Below, in pieces: positions 26,730 to 36,090 of a stretch of DNA of 64,000 nucleotides. The notes below the pieces were generated by a model that worked only from the letters and a program-made list of their open reading frames with translations, was not told the DNA's origin and made no database searches. This stretch comes from Bradyrhizobium sp. CCGUVB4N. GTDB taxonomy: Bacteria; Pseudomonadota; Alphaproteobacteria; Rhizobiales; Xanthobacteraceae. Where the stretch lies: contig NZ_JANADP010000001.1 in assembly GCF_024199945.1 (NCBI RefSeq), positions 806,001 through 870,000 of the forward strand, read 5' to 3'. Each line of letters begins with the position of its first letter. Position 1 is the first letter of the stretch. The position numbers and the translations under genes are program-made.

Positions 26730-28346
26730 GTGCAAGAGACGGGCGTGCGCAACGGTGCTTTCGGTGCCGACAAATTCGGCTTAAAGAATCTCAAGCAGGT
26801 TCACTGGAACCTGGGCGCACCGCAGCTCTATCAATACTCGCTCTCCGCGGGTGAGGCGGTGCTGTCCGCCGACGGTTCGCTCTGCGCCGACACCGGCGAG
26901 TTCACGGGCCGCAGCCCGAAGGACAAATTCACGGTGCGTGACGCCACCACCGACAAGAAGATGTGGTGGGCCGGCAACCAGTCGATCACCGCGGAGCAGT
27001 TCGAGACGCTCTATCAGGATTTCCTCAAGCACGCCGAAGGCAAGAGCCTGTTCGCGCAAGACCTCTATGGCGGCGCCGATCCGGCCTACCGGATCAAGAC
27101 CCGCGTCTTCACCGAACTCGCCTGGCACTCGCTGTTCATCCGCACGCTTCTCATCCGCCCCGAGGCGGTCGAGCTGTCGAGCTTCACACCCGAGCTCACC
27201 ATCATCGACATGCCGAGCTTCCGCGCCGATCCGAAGCGCCATGGCTGCAAGTCGGAGAACGTCGTCGCGATCGACTTCGCCCGCAAGATCGTGCTGATCG
27301 GCGGCTCCTACTATGCCGGCGAAATGAAGAAGTCGGTCTTCACCACGCTGAACTATTATCTGCCCGAGCGCGGCGTGATGCCGATGCATTGCTCGGCCAA
27401 TGTCGGCGCCAATGGTGACTCCGCGATCTTCTTCGGCCTGTCTGGCACCGGCAAGACCACGCTGTCGGCCGATCCCAACCGCACGCTGATCGGTGACGAC
27501 GAGCACGGCTGGGGCCCGAACGGCATCTTCAATTTCGAGGGCGGCTGCTACGCCAAGTGCATCAAGCTCTCGCAGGAAGCCGAGCCCCAGATCTACGCGG
27601 CGTCGACCCGCTTCGGCGCGGTGCTCGAGAACTGCGTCCTCGACGAGGACACCCGCATCGTCGATTTCGACGACGGCTCCAAGACCGAGAATACCCGCTC
27701 GGCCTATCCGCTCGACTTCATCCCGAACGCCTCGCGCACCGGCCGCGCGCCGCAGCCGAAGAACGTGGTGATGCTCGCCGCCGACGCCTTCGGCGTGCTG
27801 CCGCCGATCGCAAAGCTGTCGCCGGCGCAGGCGATGTACCACTTCCTCTCCGGCTATACCGCCAAGGTTGCCGGCACCGAGCGCGGCCTCGGCAACGAGC
27901 CGCAGCCGGAATTCTCGACCTGCTTCGGCTCACCCTTCCTGCCGCTCGACCCCAGCGTCTACGGCAACATGCTGCGTGACCTGATCGCCCAGCACAATGT
28001 CGACTGCTGGCTGGTCAACACCGGCTGGACCGGCGGCAAGTACGGCACGGGTTCGCGCATGCCGATCAAGGTGACGCGCGCGCTGCTGACCGCAGCCCTC
28101 GACGGCTCGCTTCGCAACGTCGAATTCCGCACCGACAAATATTTCGGCTTCGCGGTCCCGACCGCGCTGCCGGGCGTGCCGAGCGAGATCCTCAACCCGG
28201 TCAACACCTGGAAGGACAAGGACGAGTTCGACAAGACCGCCTGCGCGCTGGTCGGCATGTTCCAGAAGAACTTTGCCAAGTTCGAAGCCCAGGTAGACGC
28301 CGAAGTGCGCGCCGCTGCGCCGGACGTGAAGCTCGCGGCGGAGTAA
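26730..28346 (+). CDS. pckA: Phosphoenolpyruvate carboxykinase (ATP)
   Basis: A 538-residue enzyme that converts oxaloacetate and ATP to PEP, CO2 and ADP; the entry step of gluconeogenesis from dicarboxylates. The P-loop is [14 protein letters not shown] (about residues 235-248), followed by [10 protein letters not shown] with the metal-binding Asp pair and [10 protein letters not shown]. The start GTG at 26730 has AGGAGGG six bases upstream and gives the normal family length; an in-frame GTG at 26703 precedes that site. The gene ends at a strong intrinsic terminator. Confidence 0.97.
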   Translation: MQETGVRNGAFGADKFGLKNLKQVHWNLGAPQLYQYSLSAGEAVLSADGSLCADTGEFTGRSPKDKFTVRDATTDKKMWWAGNQSITAEQFETLYQDFLKHAEGKSLFAQDLYGGADPAYRIKTRVFTELAWHSLFIRTLLIRPEAVELSSFTPELTIIDMPSFRADPKRHGCKSENVVAIDFARKIVLIGGSYYAGEMKKSVFTTLNYYLPERGVMPMHCSANVGANGDSAIFFGLSGTGKTTLSADPNRTLIGDDEHGWGPNGIFNFEGGCYAKCIKLSQEAEPQIYAASTRFGAVLENCVLDEDTRIVDFDDGSKTENTRSAYPLDFIPNASRTGRAPQPKNVVMLAADAFGVLPPIAKLSPAQAMYHFLSGYTAKVAGTERGLGNEPQPEFSTCFGSPFLPLDPSVYGNMLRDLIAQHNVDCWLVNTGWTGGKYGTGSRMPIKVTRALLTAALDGSLRNVEFRTDKYFGFAVPTALPGVPSEILNPVNTWKDKDEFDKTACALVGMFQKNFAKFEAQVDAEVRAAAPDVKLAAE

Positions 28347-28370
28347 TCTTCGCTTCGTTGGAATGCGAAA

Positions 28371-28395
28371 GGGCGGCCGCGAGGCCGCCCTTTTT
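28371..28395 (+). terminator. Rho-independent terminator of pckA
   Basis: GGGCGGCC pairs with GGCCGCCC around a 4-base loop, followed by five T residues (28391-28395) and TTTGT-like sequence. It lies 25 bases past the pckA stop. Confidence 0.9.
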
Positions 28396-28430
28396 GTTTG
28401 TGCGGGACATGCGCGCGCCACACAATCAGT

Positions 28431-28570
28431 GTCGTCCCGGCGAAAGCCGGGACCCATACCGCGTGATCTATCGATAGCGTGCGGTGCAAGTACCGGCGAA
28501 GAAGAGGTCACTGCGCGTCTTCGTCAAACTACGCCCTGTGGTTATGGGTCCCGGCTTTCGCCGGGACGAC
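28431..28570. repeat. REPIN-like inverted pair (type 1, copy A)
   Basis: Perfect 28-bp inverted arms at 28431-28458 and 28543-28570, each containing GTCCCGGC-GAAA-GCCGGGAC as a REP-like palindrome and each ending in CCCATA. The centre is 84 bases and includes GATCTATCGATAG. The same centre and arms, in reverse orientation, occur at 40486-40642. The right arm ends 14 bases from the thioesterase stop, so it may also help end transcription there. It contains no gene. Confidence 0.9.
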
Positions 28571-28584
28571 AGCGGAGCGAGATC

Positions 28585-29400
28585 TTAGGCCTTGAAATAC
28601 GCAATCTGCGTCGTCGTCGCGAGCAACCGCCCGTTCGGCGACCACAGCTCGGCGTTCTGGTCGGCGTAGCTCTTGTGCATGATCTTCGAATCGGCCGTCG
28701 CGAGCACGCGCGTGATGTCTTCGGCGGCAAGCTCCGCCACGTCAGTGTGGAAATACGTCGTCAGCGACACCGTGCCGAACGGCACCAGCTCGCGCCTTGC
28801 GTGAAAGATGCGGCCGAAGAAGGCGTCCGACATCGACATCAGCGACGGCATGTCGAGCTTGCGCGGCTCGCGATCGCTGATCCAGAGCTTTGAGTAAGTA
28901 CCGGCGAGTTCGGGCTGCGGCGGGCCGAGCCGCATTTCGCCCTCGACGAAGCGGAATTCATACTGGTTGGCCCAGGACGCCTTGATCTTCGGGAACGGCA
29001 GCGTCTGTTCGAACGGCTTTGTATCCGGATATTGCGCCACCCGGTGCTCCCAGGACGGCCGGCGTTCGGCGAACACGGCGGTCGCGAGCGTCGCGACCTC
29101 GCCGCCGCCCTGCGACAGTTCGACGCTCCAGTGCTGGCTGGAGCGGTTGGCCTTCACCAGCCGGATGTCGAGATCGAACGGGCCCTTGGCGATCGGCGCG
29201 CAGTAATTGACGGTCAGCGCCAGCGGATCGCCGGAGCGTTCTGGATGCTCGATCAGCGCACGCAGGATGGTCGCGGCGGTGACGCCGCCGAACGGTCCGA
29301 CGAACGCCCAGTAGTCGTCGCTGGTGTGCCCCTGCCAGTGCGAGTCACCGGCGGTGATGCGGGTGGCGTCGTCGAAGGGGTGCGGGAGCTTGGCGTGCAT
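28585..29400 (-). CDS. Acyl-CoA thioesterase, double hotdog fold
   Basis: A 271-residue protein. The N-terminal hotdog contains DDYWAFVGPFGGVTAATILR and PLALTVNYCAPIAKGPFDLD; the C-terminal hotdog ends AELWSPNGRLLATTTQIAYF, matching the TesB-like/thioesterase-like superfamily (PF13622). It hydrolyses acyl-CoA to free acid and CoA; chain length cannot be read. It starts at ATG 29400. Upstream lies a short repeat and the 3' end of the phosphorylase gene. Confidence 0.85.
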   Translation of the reverse strand: MHAKLPHPFDDATRITAGDSHWQGHTSDDYWAFVGPFGGVTAATILRALIEHPERSGDPLALTVNYCAPIAKGPFDLDIRLVKANRSSQHWSVELSQGGGEVATLATAVFAERRPSWEHRVAQYPDTKPFEQTLPFPKIKASWANQYEFRFVEGEMRLGPPQPELAGTYSKLWISDREPRKLDMPSLMSMSDAFFGRIFHARRELVPFGTVSLTTYFHTDVAELAAEDITRVLATADSKIMHKSYADQNAELWSPNGRLLATTTQIAYFKA

Positions 29401-29422
29401 TCTTGGTCCTTGATGCCGACCC

Positions 29423-29478
29423 CGTCGTCATTTCGAGCGCAGCGACGCAATGCAGATCGACGGCGCTTGGGGATGACG
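29423..29478. repeat. Degenerate REP-like sequence
   Basis: The segment opens CGTCGTCATTTCGAGCGCAG and closes GGGGATGACG, giving short inverted ends (CGTCAT/ATGACG) with GAGCGCAGCGA-type content like that of 33511-33588. It fits a decayed repeat in the 150-base spacer between the thioesterase and phosphorylase genes. Confidence 0.4.
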
Positions 29479-29550
29479 ATAGTCATATCATCATCCGCCC
29501 AGCGGGATGCAATAACCCCGCAGGTAACGCCGATTTCACGCTGGGGAAAA

Positions 29551-32085
29551 TCAGCTCGCCGCGTCGCGCAGGGTCTCCGCCATCTGGAACGGCGGCGTGA
29601 TCGGATTGACCGGAACGTTCCAGATTTCCTCGGCGTATTCGCGGATGGTGCGGTCGGACGAGAACCACGCCATGCGCGCGACGTTGAGGATGGAGGCGCG
29701 GGTCCAGGCTGGCGCCACTTGCCAGCGTGCGTCGACGCTGCGCTGCGCCTCGTAATAGGAATCGAAGTCGGCGCTGACCATGTAGTGGTCGAGATAGCGC
29801 AGCGCATGCGCGATGGATTCGAAGCGGCCGGGATCGCCGGGCGAGAATTCGCCGGCGCCGATCGCATTGATGGCGCGCTGGAGCTTTGGCGAATTGCGGA
29901 TCACGTCGGAGGCATCCAGTCCCTGCTTGCGCCGGATCATCACGTCGCCGGCTTCCATGCCGAAGATCGCGATGTTCTCGATGCCGACCTGGTCGCGGAT
30001 CTCGATATTGGCGCCGTCGAGCGTGCCGATGGTGATGGCGCCGTTCAGCGCCAGCTTCATGTTGCCGGTGCCGGAGGCTTCCATGCCGGCGGTGGAGATC
30101 TGCTCGGACAGGTCGGCCGCCGGAATGATCACTTCGGCAAGGCTGACATTGTAGTCGGGCAGGAAGACGACCTTCAGTTTGCCGCCGATGGCGGGATCGT
30201 TGTTGACGACCTCGGCAACGTCGTTGATCAGCTTGATGATCAGCTTGGCGTAGCGGTAGCTCGCGGCCGCCTTGCCCGCAAAAATCTTCACCCGCGGCAC
30301 CCAATTGCCGTTGGGGTCGTCCTTGATCGACTGATACAGCGCAACCGTCTCGATGACGTTGAGCAGCTGTCGCTTGTATTCGTGGATGCGCTTGATCTGC
30401 ACGTCGAACAATGCGGTCGGATCGACCTTGATCCCGAGCCGCTCGCCGATCAGGCGTGCCAGTGCGGTCTTGTTGTGAAGCTTGACGGCGCGGAATTTTT
30501 TCTGGAATTCGACGTCGCTGGCGCGCGCCTCGATCAGCGAGAGCTGGGTCGGGTCGTCGAGCACGGCTTCGCCGCACGTCTCGCGCAGCAGGTCGGTGAG
30601 CTTCGGATTCGCCAGCATCAGCCAGCGGCGGAAGGTGATGCCGTTGGTCTTGTTGGTGATGCGGCCGGGATAGAGATGGTTGAGATCGTGGAACACGGTC
30701 TCGCGCATCAGGTCCGAATGCATCGCCGAGACGCCGTTGATGCGGTGCGAGCCGACGAAGGCGAGCTGGCCCATGCGGACGCGGCGGCCGCTCTTCTCGT
30801 CGATCAGCGAGACGGAGGCGCGGAAGTCGATGTCGCCGGGGGCGCGCGCTTCGGCCAGCGCGAGATGCTGCACGTTGATGCGGTAGATGATCTCGAGATG
30901 GCGCGGCAAGAGCTTCTCGAACAGCTCGACCGGCCACGTCTCCAGCGCTTCCGGCAGCAGCGTGTGATTGGTGTAGGACAGCGTCGCGACCGTGATCTTC
31001 CAGGCCTCGTCCCAGCGGAAATTGTGGAGGTCGACGAGGATGCGCATCAGCTCGGTGACGGCGAGGCTCGGATGCGTGTCGTTGAGCTGCACCGCGACCT
31101 TGGACGACAGGCTGCGCAGCTGGCCGTCGGAAGCGAGATGCCGCTTGATGAGATCCTGCAGCGAGGCCGAGACGAAGAAATATTCCTGGCGCAGCCGCAA
31201 TTCACGGCCCGCCGGGCTTTCGTCGTTCGGATAGAGGAATTTGCAGATCGCTTCGGCGCGCGACTGCTCGGCGCTGGCGCTGACATAGTCGCCCTTGTTG
31301 AAGGCGTCGAGCTTCAACGGATCGGGCGAACGCGCCGACCACAGCCGCAATGCGTTGACGTGCTGGCCGCGCCAGCCGACGATCGGCGTGTCATAGGCGA
31401 TCGCCTGCACCGTCTCGCCCGCGTGCCAGATCGCGCGGTCGCGGCCCTTGTCGTCGACATGCTCGACGCCGCCGCCGAAATTCACGTCGTAGATCACTTC
31501 GGGCCGCTGCAATTCCCAGGGATTGCCGAAGCCGAGCCATTCGTCCGGATATTCCTGCTGCCAGCCCTGATTGATGATCTGGCGGAACAGGCCGTAATCG
31601 TAGCGGATGCCGTAGCCGATTGCGGGGATCGACAGTGTCGCCATGCTCTCCATGAAGCAGGCCGCGAGACGGCCGAGACCGCCATTGCCGAGCGCGGCAT
31701 CCGGCTCGCATTTGCGCAGCTCAGGCAGCGACACGCCGAGATCGCCGAGCGCGACCTCGAAGATCTTCAACAGACCCATGTTGTTGAGCGCATCGGTGAA
31801 GAGGCGGCCGATCAGGAATTCGAGCGAGAGATAATAGACGCGCTTGCGCCCTGCGTCATAGCTGCGCTTCTCGGCCGTGAGCCAGCGATGCACGATGCGG
31901 TCGCGCAGCGCCAGCGCCGCGGCCTGGTACCAGTCGTGCTTGGTCGCCATGCCCGCATCCTTGCCGATGGCAAGGCGCAGCTTCGCCAGGATCGCGCCCT
32001 TGATCTCCGACAACGCGAGTTCGTCGATGGGCTGACCCGGGGCGGGGAAATTTGGCTGGAACGATTGATCTTGCAAGGCCGTCAC
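29551..32085 (-). CDS. glgP: Glycogen/maltodextrin phosphorylase
   Basis: An 844-residue cytoplasmic enzyme that releases glucose 1-phosphate from glycogen. The PLP Lys lies in EASGTGNMKLALNG (about K677), and ALGNGGLGRLAACFMES and the VYYLSLEFLIGR region are intact. The start is uncertain: GTG 32085 is chosen, with TTG 32076 (AGGAAG eight bases upstream) as an alternative; the frame continues to an ATG at 32265, but that part does not look like phosphorylase. No other glg gene is adjacent. It diverges from the small secreted protein gene at 32283. Confidence 0.93.
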   Translation of the reverse strand: MTALQDQSFQPNFPAPGQPIDELALSEIKGAILAKLRLAIGKDAGMATKHDWYQAAALALRDRIVHRWLTAEKRSYDAGRKRVYYLSLEFLIGRLFTDALNNMGLLKIFEVALGDLGVSLPELRKCEPDAALGNGGLGRLAACFMESMATLSIPAIGYGIRYDYGLFRQIINQGWQQEYPDEWLGFGNPWELQRPEVIYDVNFGGGVEHVDDKGRDRAIWHAGETVQAIAYDTPIVGWRGQHVNALRLWSARSPDPLKLDAFNKGDYVSASAEQSRAEAICKFLYPNDESPAGRELRLRQEYFFVSASLQDLIKRHLASDGQLRSLSSKVAVQLNDTHPSLAVTELMRILVDLHNFRWDEAWKITVATLSYTNHTLLPEALETWPVELFEKLLPRHLEIIYRINVQHLALAEARAPGDIDFRASVSLIDEKSGRRVRMGQLAFVGSHRINGVSAMHSDLMRETVFHDLNHLYPGRITNKTNGITFRRWLMLANPKLTDLLRETCGEAVLDDPTQLSLIEARASDVEFQKKFRAVKLHNKTALARLIGERLGIKVDPTALFDVQIKRIHEYKRQLLNVIETVALYQSIKDDPNGNWVPRVKIFAGKAAASYRYAKLIIKLINDVAEVVNNDPAIGGKLKVVFLPDYNVSLAEVIIPAADLSEQISTAGMEASGTGNMKLALNGAITIGTLDGANIEIRDQVGIENIAIFGMEAGDVMIRRKQGLDASDVIRNSPKLQRAINAIGAGEFSPGDPGRFESIAHALRYLDHYMVSADFDSYYEAQRSVDARWQVAPAWTRASILNVARMAWFSSDRTIREYAEEIWNVPVNPITPPFQMAETLRDAAS

Positions 32086-32282
32086 TTCCTGGTCGCGAGA
32101 ACACCACTGAACCCTACGCGTCTTGCCCCTGCACCGAAACCATCGCTGGCGCGGCCGTGCACTGCGCTGGCGTAAAATTATGCAAGGAACGGGCCGGTTT
32201 GGGAACCCGGACGAGCACGGAGAACGCCGATTTGGTGCTAGATTGATCACAGATTCAGCCATCACTGTGGAGGAGACGCCCC

Positions 32283-32510
32283 ATGAGACTGCTGATCGAA
32301 ATCGCTGCCGCAGCGCTCCTTGTCATCTGCATCGCCACCTCGAGCGCCGCCTTCGCCGCCGGCCAGCGCAGCGCCGATGGCCTGAGCTGCGGCTTTACCG
32401 TCCCGCAAAACGCAACTCCCGCGGCCCGCTGCGCCGCCATCAAGCGCCAATGCGGCGGCAAGTTTTATGCGAGTGCGTGCGGGGATCGGTTGATATCGGC
32501 GGCGAATTGA
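32283..32510 (+). CDS. Small secreted Cys-containing protein
   Basis: A 75-residue protein with a signal peptide (about residues 1-25, ending AFAAG). The mature part has four Cys (LSCGF, ARCAA, RQCGG, SACGD), which could form two disulfides. GGAGGAG lies seven bases before the ATG. Probably a periplasmic protein of unknown function. A GIY-YIG element begins 21 bases after its stop. Confidence 0.6.
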   Translation: MRLLIEIAAAALLVICIATSSAAFAAGQRSADGLSCGFTVPQNATPAARCAAIKRQCGGKFYASACGDRLISAAN

Positions 32511-32531
32511 GTAGGGCGAAACTGCATCCAC

Positions 32532-32928
32532 ATCGTCGTCCTGGCGAAAGCCAGGACCCATTACCCCGACTGTCAAATGAGGCCCGATCGATCACTCCAA
32601 TCGGGATTTTCCTGCTCGATCAGCTTGATCTTCCAGTCGCGCTTCCAGAATTTTAGCTGCTTCTCACGTGCGATCGCTTCTTGCGGAGTGGCGAACGCTT
32701 CGACATGCACGAGACGGAAGATCTTGTACTTGTAAACGAACTTCGAGCCCTGTCCTGCGCGATGTAGCTCAACGCGACCACCGATGTCGTTGGTGACGCC
32801 AATGTACAGCGTACCGTGATGACGACTTGCGAGGATGTAGACGAAGTAGCTGCTGGTGCTCATGGCTCAAGCCCGCAAAGGCAACGCCGACCGGGGTAAT
32901 GGGTCCTGGCTTTCGCCAGGACGACGAT
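32532..32928. mobile_element. 397-bp inverted-repeat element carrying a GIY-YIG gene (element 1)
   Basis: The ends are perfect 37-bp inverted repeats, 32532-32568 and 32892-32928. Each arm contains GTCCTGGC-GAAA-GCCAGGAC, a REP-like hairpin, followed by CCCATTACCCCG. The only gene inside is the GIY-YIG gene at 32573-32863, whose stop lies four bases from the left arm. No target-site duplication is evident at the ends. The arm is a close variant of the type-1 arms at 28431 and 40486 (T/A for C/G in the stem). Confidence 0.8.
32573..32863 (-). CDS. Single-domain GIY-YIG endonuclease (element 1)
   Basis: A 96-residue protein. The catalytic signature is YFVYILAS then GTLYIGVTND, corresponding to GIY and YIG, followed by an Arg (GGRVELH), a Glu in AIAREKQLK, and a C-terminal N-P in ENPDWSD. 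It resembles the UPF0213/YhbQ class of small nucleases, whose natural targets are poorly known. It shares about 49 of 81 aligned residues with the protein at 63176-63478. It fills an inverted-repeat element, suggesting it acts on those repeats. Confidence 0.88.
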   Translation of the reverse strand: MSTSSYFVYILASRHHGTLYIGVTNDIGGRVELHRAGQGSKFVYKYKIFRLVHVEAFATPQEAIAREKQLKFWKRDWKIKLIEQENPDWSDRSGLI

Positions 32929-33066
32929 CTCAAACGACGGCCTCGATAATCAACTGTTCAGCATCGGAACAAATTAAGAACACTTTAGCAAGTCTTTGAT
33001 ATATCATTGTGATTCGGCGCATTGCCGACACAATATCTAGGGTCTGACAGCCGTCGCGAGGACTAC

Positions 33067-33498
33067 ATGTCCACCATTGCCTTCGATCAATTTGCCCTCA
33101 CCCGGATCGCCGATTTCGCGCGATCGCTGTCGCGGCTGCATCAGGCGGCGCGGCGCTATGCCGTCGACGACGACCAGTTCGATCGCGAATTCAACGCGGT
33201 GTGCCAGTCGATCTGGGGCTACACCATCGACGACATCAGCGACGATCTGTTCGCGCCCGAGGATCATCATTTCCTCGACACACTCGACGAAGCGAATGCG
33301 CGCATCTTCGCGGCCGAGCAGGGCTACGACCTCGTCAGCGAGACGGGCATGCTGACCGACTGGTGGGGCTTTTGCTGGATGATCCTGGCCGAGAAGCGCG
33401 GCCTGCTGACGGCCGAAAATCGCGCTGCCGCGCGCGCGGCGATCGAGGAGAAATATCTGGCGGCGCCGAATGTGATCGGAGTGATCATCGGGCGGTAG
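33067..33498 (+). CDS. Hypothetical protein
   Basis: A 143-residue acidic soluble protein, not recognised. It contains helices near residues 8-30 (IADFARSLSRLHQAARRY), an aromatic segment DWWGFCWMILAEKRGLL, and ends NVIGVIIGR. The ATG is preceded by GAGGA at six bases, and the AT-rich stretch 32966-33016 upstream (TTGATATATCATTGTG) may hold its promoter. The start at 33067 is preferred over 33022, which lacks a site. It converges with the DUF2865 gene. Confidence 0.6.
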   Translation: MSTIAFDQFALTRIADFARSLSRLHQAARRYAVDDDQFDREFNAVCQSIWGYTIDDISDDLFAPEDHHFLDTLDEANARIFAAEQGYDLVSETGMLTDWWGFCWMILAEKRGLLTAENRAAARAAIEEKYLAAPNVIGVIIGR

Positions 33499-33510
33499 TG
33501 GTCTCTCCTC

Positions 33511-33588
33511 GTCAATGCGAGCGCAGCGAAGCAATCCCGACTGTCTCCGCGGACGGACTCTGGATTGCTTCGCTGCGCTCGCAATGAC
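33511..33588. repeat. Inverted-pair repeat (78 bp)
   Basis: Arms of 27 bases at 33511-33537 and 33562-33588 differ at one position in inverted alignment; they contain GCGAGCGCAGCGAAGCAATCC. The 24-base centre is itself partly palindromic (GTCTCCGCGGAC). A repeat of this kind (GAGCGCAGCGAAGCAATCC) is common in Bradyrhizobium. It sits between two convergent genes and may act as a bidirectional terminator. Confidence 0.8.
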
Positions 33589-33608
33589 GGCTTGGTTGAA
33601 GGTTGGTC

Positions 33609-34430
33609 TTAATCCAGTCCCGCACGCTTCGCCGATTTCGGCTGTGTCTTCGGCACCGTGACATCCGGCAGCGCCTCGCGCACGATCTCGGCTGCCGGCG
33701 CATCTGCTGCCACCGTCTCTGCACGCACCGGGGCCACCTTCATCTCGCCGAGCCGCGCACGGACCTGCGCGGTGAGGCCGGGATAGGAGGCGACGGGGGT
33801 GAATTCGGCGGTCTGCTCCATGCCGAGCCGGACGCCGGTATAGGCGACCAGGCCGTCGGTGGTGGCGATGACGTCGCCGGCCTTCAGTGACGAATCGAGC
33901 GTGAGGTCGACCGGCGCGAGCCCGACCGGCTCGCGGCCGTTGCAGGTGCAGTCCGCGCGCAGCGCCTTGCGGTAGGCGAACGCGTTCTCGCTGTCGGCAT
34001 AACGCTCGCCGCTCTGGCTATAGGCACCGTCGATCGAGGAGCCGAAGAAGACTTTTGTGGTGCTGGCAGGGCAGAAGGCCTGACACATCTGTGCCGGCGA
34101 GGCGAGGCCGCGCATCAGCGGAAAATATTTGCCGTCGCAGCTGCGCACGCAAAAGGCCGGGCCCGAGCCGCCGGCCGCCGCCGAGCGGGTTGGCGGCACA
34201 TATTGTGGCTGGCTGGCCGAGTTCTGCTGACTGGCGAAGGGATCGACGAAGGAGTTCGCCTGCTGCGGCACGTCGCGCTGCGGGCGTTGCTGGGCTCCGC
34301 CGAAGAAGAAATCGAACAGGCCTTCGGCCGAAACCGGGGCAGGAGCTGCAAGCAGCGGTGCTGCAACGAGGGTAGCGGCCACTAGCATCGCGCGACGCCG
34401 CCGGCGCGCATGGGACAACTCTGTACGCAA
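33609..34430 (-). CDS. DUF2865-type secreted protein
   Basis: A 273-residue protein. After a basic N-terminus there is a signal peptide (MLVAATLVAAPLLAAPAPVS). The middle has a Gln/Pro-rich segment, then a Cys-rich core: FCVRSCDGKYFPL, CQAFCPAST and CTCNGREPVGL, matching what I recall for DUF2865. Six Cys suggest disulfides in the periplasm. TTG 34430 is chosen as start because GGTGGAG lies six bases upstream. Function unknown. Confidence 0.75.
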   Translation of the reverse strand: MRTELSHARRRRRAMLVAATLVAAPLLAAPAPVSAEGLFDFFFGGAQQRPQRDVPQQANSFVDPFASQQNSASQPQYVPPTRSAAAGGSGPAFCVRSCDGKYFPLMRGLASPAQMCQAFCPASTTKVFFGSSIDGAYSQSGERYADSENAFAYRKALRADCTCNGREPVGLAPVDLTLDSSLKAGDVIATTDGLVAYTGVRLGMEQTAEFTPVASYPGLTAQVRARLGEMKVAPVRAETVAADAPAAEIVREALPDVTVPKTQPKSAKRAGLD

Positions 34431-34539
34431 CGCTTACTCCACCCAACGCCACCAAACCGGCCGGGACCATCAGGTCTCAGCACATGATTCACCATAAAGC
34501 GGGATGGTAAATGAGCGGTTGAGGGGGCGCCTCGCGCCG

Positions 34540-35103
34540 TTACGCCTTCAAAAATTCCGACGCCTTGTACAGCGAGCGGAACGGCAGGCCGGCCGCACCA
34601 AAGGTGTCGGTGGCGCCTTCCTCGCGGTCGACCATGGTCAGCACCAGCACCACTTCGGCACCGGTCTCGCGCACGGATTCCACGGCCTTCATCGCCGAGC
34701 CGCCAGTGGTGGTGACGTCCTCGACGATCACGACGCGCTTGCCTGCAAGCGTCTCGCCCTTCGGCAAGCCTTCGATTGCTAATCTCGCGCCATGCTCCTT
34801 CGGCTTCTTGCGCACAAAGAAGGCCGCGATCGGATGGCCCTTGATCCAGGAGATCTGCGCCAGCGCGCCGGCCAGCGGCACCGCGCCCATCTCCAGCCCG
34901 CCGATGAAGTCGAGATTGTCGTCCTTCAGCGTCTCGAAGGTGAGCTCGGCGAGCAGCGTCGCGCCCTCCGGGTCCATCATGGTCGGCTTGAGGTTGAAAT
35001 AGAAATCGCTCTTGCGGCCCGACGCGAGCGTCACCTCGCCCCGGCCGAAGGAGCGGCGGCGGATGATTTCGAACAGGCGGGCGCGGGAGGCGGATTTCGA
35101 CAC
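34540..35103 (-). CDS. pyrE: Orotate phosphoribosyltransferase
   Basis: A 187-residue enzyme that joins orotate and PRPP to give OMP in pyrimidine synthesis. The PRPP-binding motif is [15 protein letters not shown] and the fold starts with [20 protein letters not shown]. Start GTG 35103 has GAGGGA five bases upstream; the ORF runs further upstream through low-quality sequence across the divergent GST promoter region. Cytoplasmic. Single gene, 109 bases from the DUF2865 gene. Confidence 0.95.
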   Translation of the reverse strand: MSKSASRARLFEIIRRRSFGRGEVTLASGRKSDFYFNLKPTMMDPEGATLLAELTFETLKDDNLDFIGGLEMGAVPLAGALAQISWIKGHPIAAFFVRKKPKEHGARLAIEGLPKGETLAGKRVVIVEDVTTTGGSAMKAVESVRETGAEVVLVLTMVDREEGATDTFGAAGLPFRSLYKASEFLKA

Positions 35104-35290
35104 GGCGGTCCCTCGGGGGCGTTCTTGGAGGTGGCGGAATTTATCCGCGACGGCGGTGACATTCCAGAGGGGGCGTCCCCCGTCAATAGGGATCGGCCAT
35201 CCCTGCGCGCCGGTTGTGGGGCTGCAACTTTCTGGGGTAGGTGGATGCCCGATATCCCGGGCAGGAAACTGGGCAAGGAAACAGGCAAAA

Positions 35291-35917
35291 ATGACCATCG
35301 AGCTGCACACCTGGAACACGCCGAACGGCCGCAAGATCTCGGTCGCACTGGAGGAAATGGGGCTGCCCTACAAGGTGGTCCCGGTGAACATCTCCAAGGG
35401 CGAGCAGATGGCGCCGGGGTTCCTGAAACTCTCCCCGAACAACAAGATTCCCGCGATCCTCGACCCCGAGGGGCCGGACGGCAAGCCGGTCAGCATCTTC
35501 GAGTCCGGCGCGATCCTGCTCTATCTCGGCGAAAAGACCGGTAAATTCCTGCCGACATCGCTGGCCGGCCGGATCCCCGTCTACGAATGGCTGATGTGGC
35601 AGATGGGCGGTTTCGGGCCGATGCCGGGCCAGGTGCACCATTTCATCGCGCTCGAGAACGAGCAGGACCGCGCCTACGGGTTGAAGCGTTACATGGCGGA
35701 GACGCGCAGGCTCTACGGCGTGCTGGACCGTCGTCTCGACGGCCGCGACTTCGTCGCCGGCGATCTTTCGGTTGCCGATTTCGCCATTCTGGGCTGGGCC
35801 TGGCGCCACCCTCGGCACAAGGTCGAGCTTGCCGACTTCCCCAACGTCAAGCGCTGGTACGACGCCCTGATGGCGCGCCCGGCCGTGAAGCGGGGGATGG
35901 AGGCGAAGCTGGATTAG
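35291..35917 (+). CDS. Glutathione S-transferase, YfcG/YghU-like
   Basis: A 208-residue protein. The thioredoxin-fold N-terminal half has [20 protein letters not shown] and the glutathione-binding NNKIPAI and ESGAILLYL motifs; the helical C-terminal half ends with [19 protein letters not shown]. The TPNGRK segment is that of the bacterial YfcG/YghU group, which act as disulfide-bond reductases with glutathione. The ATG has AAGGAAACAGG upstream. It diverges from pyrE. Confidence 0.9.
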   Translation: MTIELHTWNTPNGRKISVALEEMGLPYKVVPVNISKGEQMAPGFLKLSPNNKIPAILDPEGPDGKPVSIFESGAILLYLGEKTGKFLPTSLAGRIPVYEWLMWQMGGFGPMPGQVHHFIALENEQDRAYGLKRYMAETRRLYGVLDRRLDGRDFVAGDLSVADFAILGWAWRHPRHKVELADFPNVKRWYDALMARPAVKRGMEAKLD

Positions 35918-35929
35918 TCAAGCGATCAC

Positions 35930-36073
35930 CTCTCGTGCTCCGGACGCGCTGCAGCGCGCAAGCGGTGCGGCGCTGAGCCGGGGCCCATGCCTCTACGATC
36001 TCGTTCTTGGCTTTCTGGGTCCCGGCTCTGCGCAGCAGCGCAAGAGCGCTGCAGCGCGTCCGGGACACGAGAG
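35930..36073. repeat. Inverted-pair repeat (144 bp)
   Basis: Arms of 28 bases at 35930-35957 and 36046-36073 match with two differences; they hold GGACGCGCTGCAGCGC and CTCTCGTG ends. The centre contains a second inverted pair around GGGGCCCAT and TGGGTCCC. It lies between the convergent GST and LysE genes and ends 17 bases from the LysE stop. Confidence 0.8.
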
Positions 36074-36090
36074 CTTTCTTCGTGGTTGGA

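Noticed and set aside
29032..32175. A 1047-codon plus-strand frame opposite glgP and the thioesterase gene
   Set aside because: Shadow frame. The minus-strand proteins have clear catalytic motifs and this frame has none.
32532..32928. Possible target-site duplication at the ends of GIY-YIG element 1
   Set aside because: The outer flanks (CATCCAC and CTCAAAC) show no direct repeat, so no transposition signature beyond the arms is claimed.
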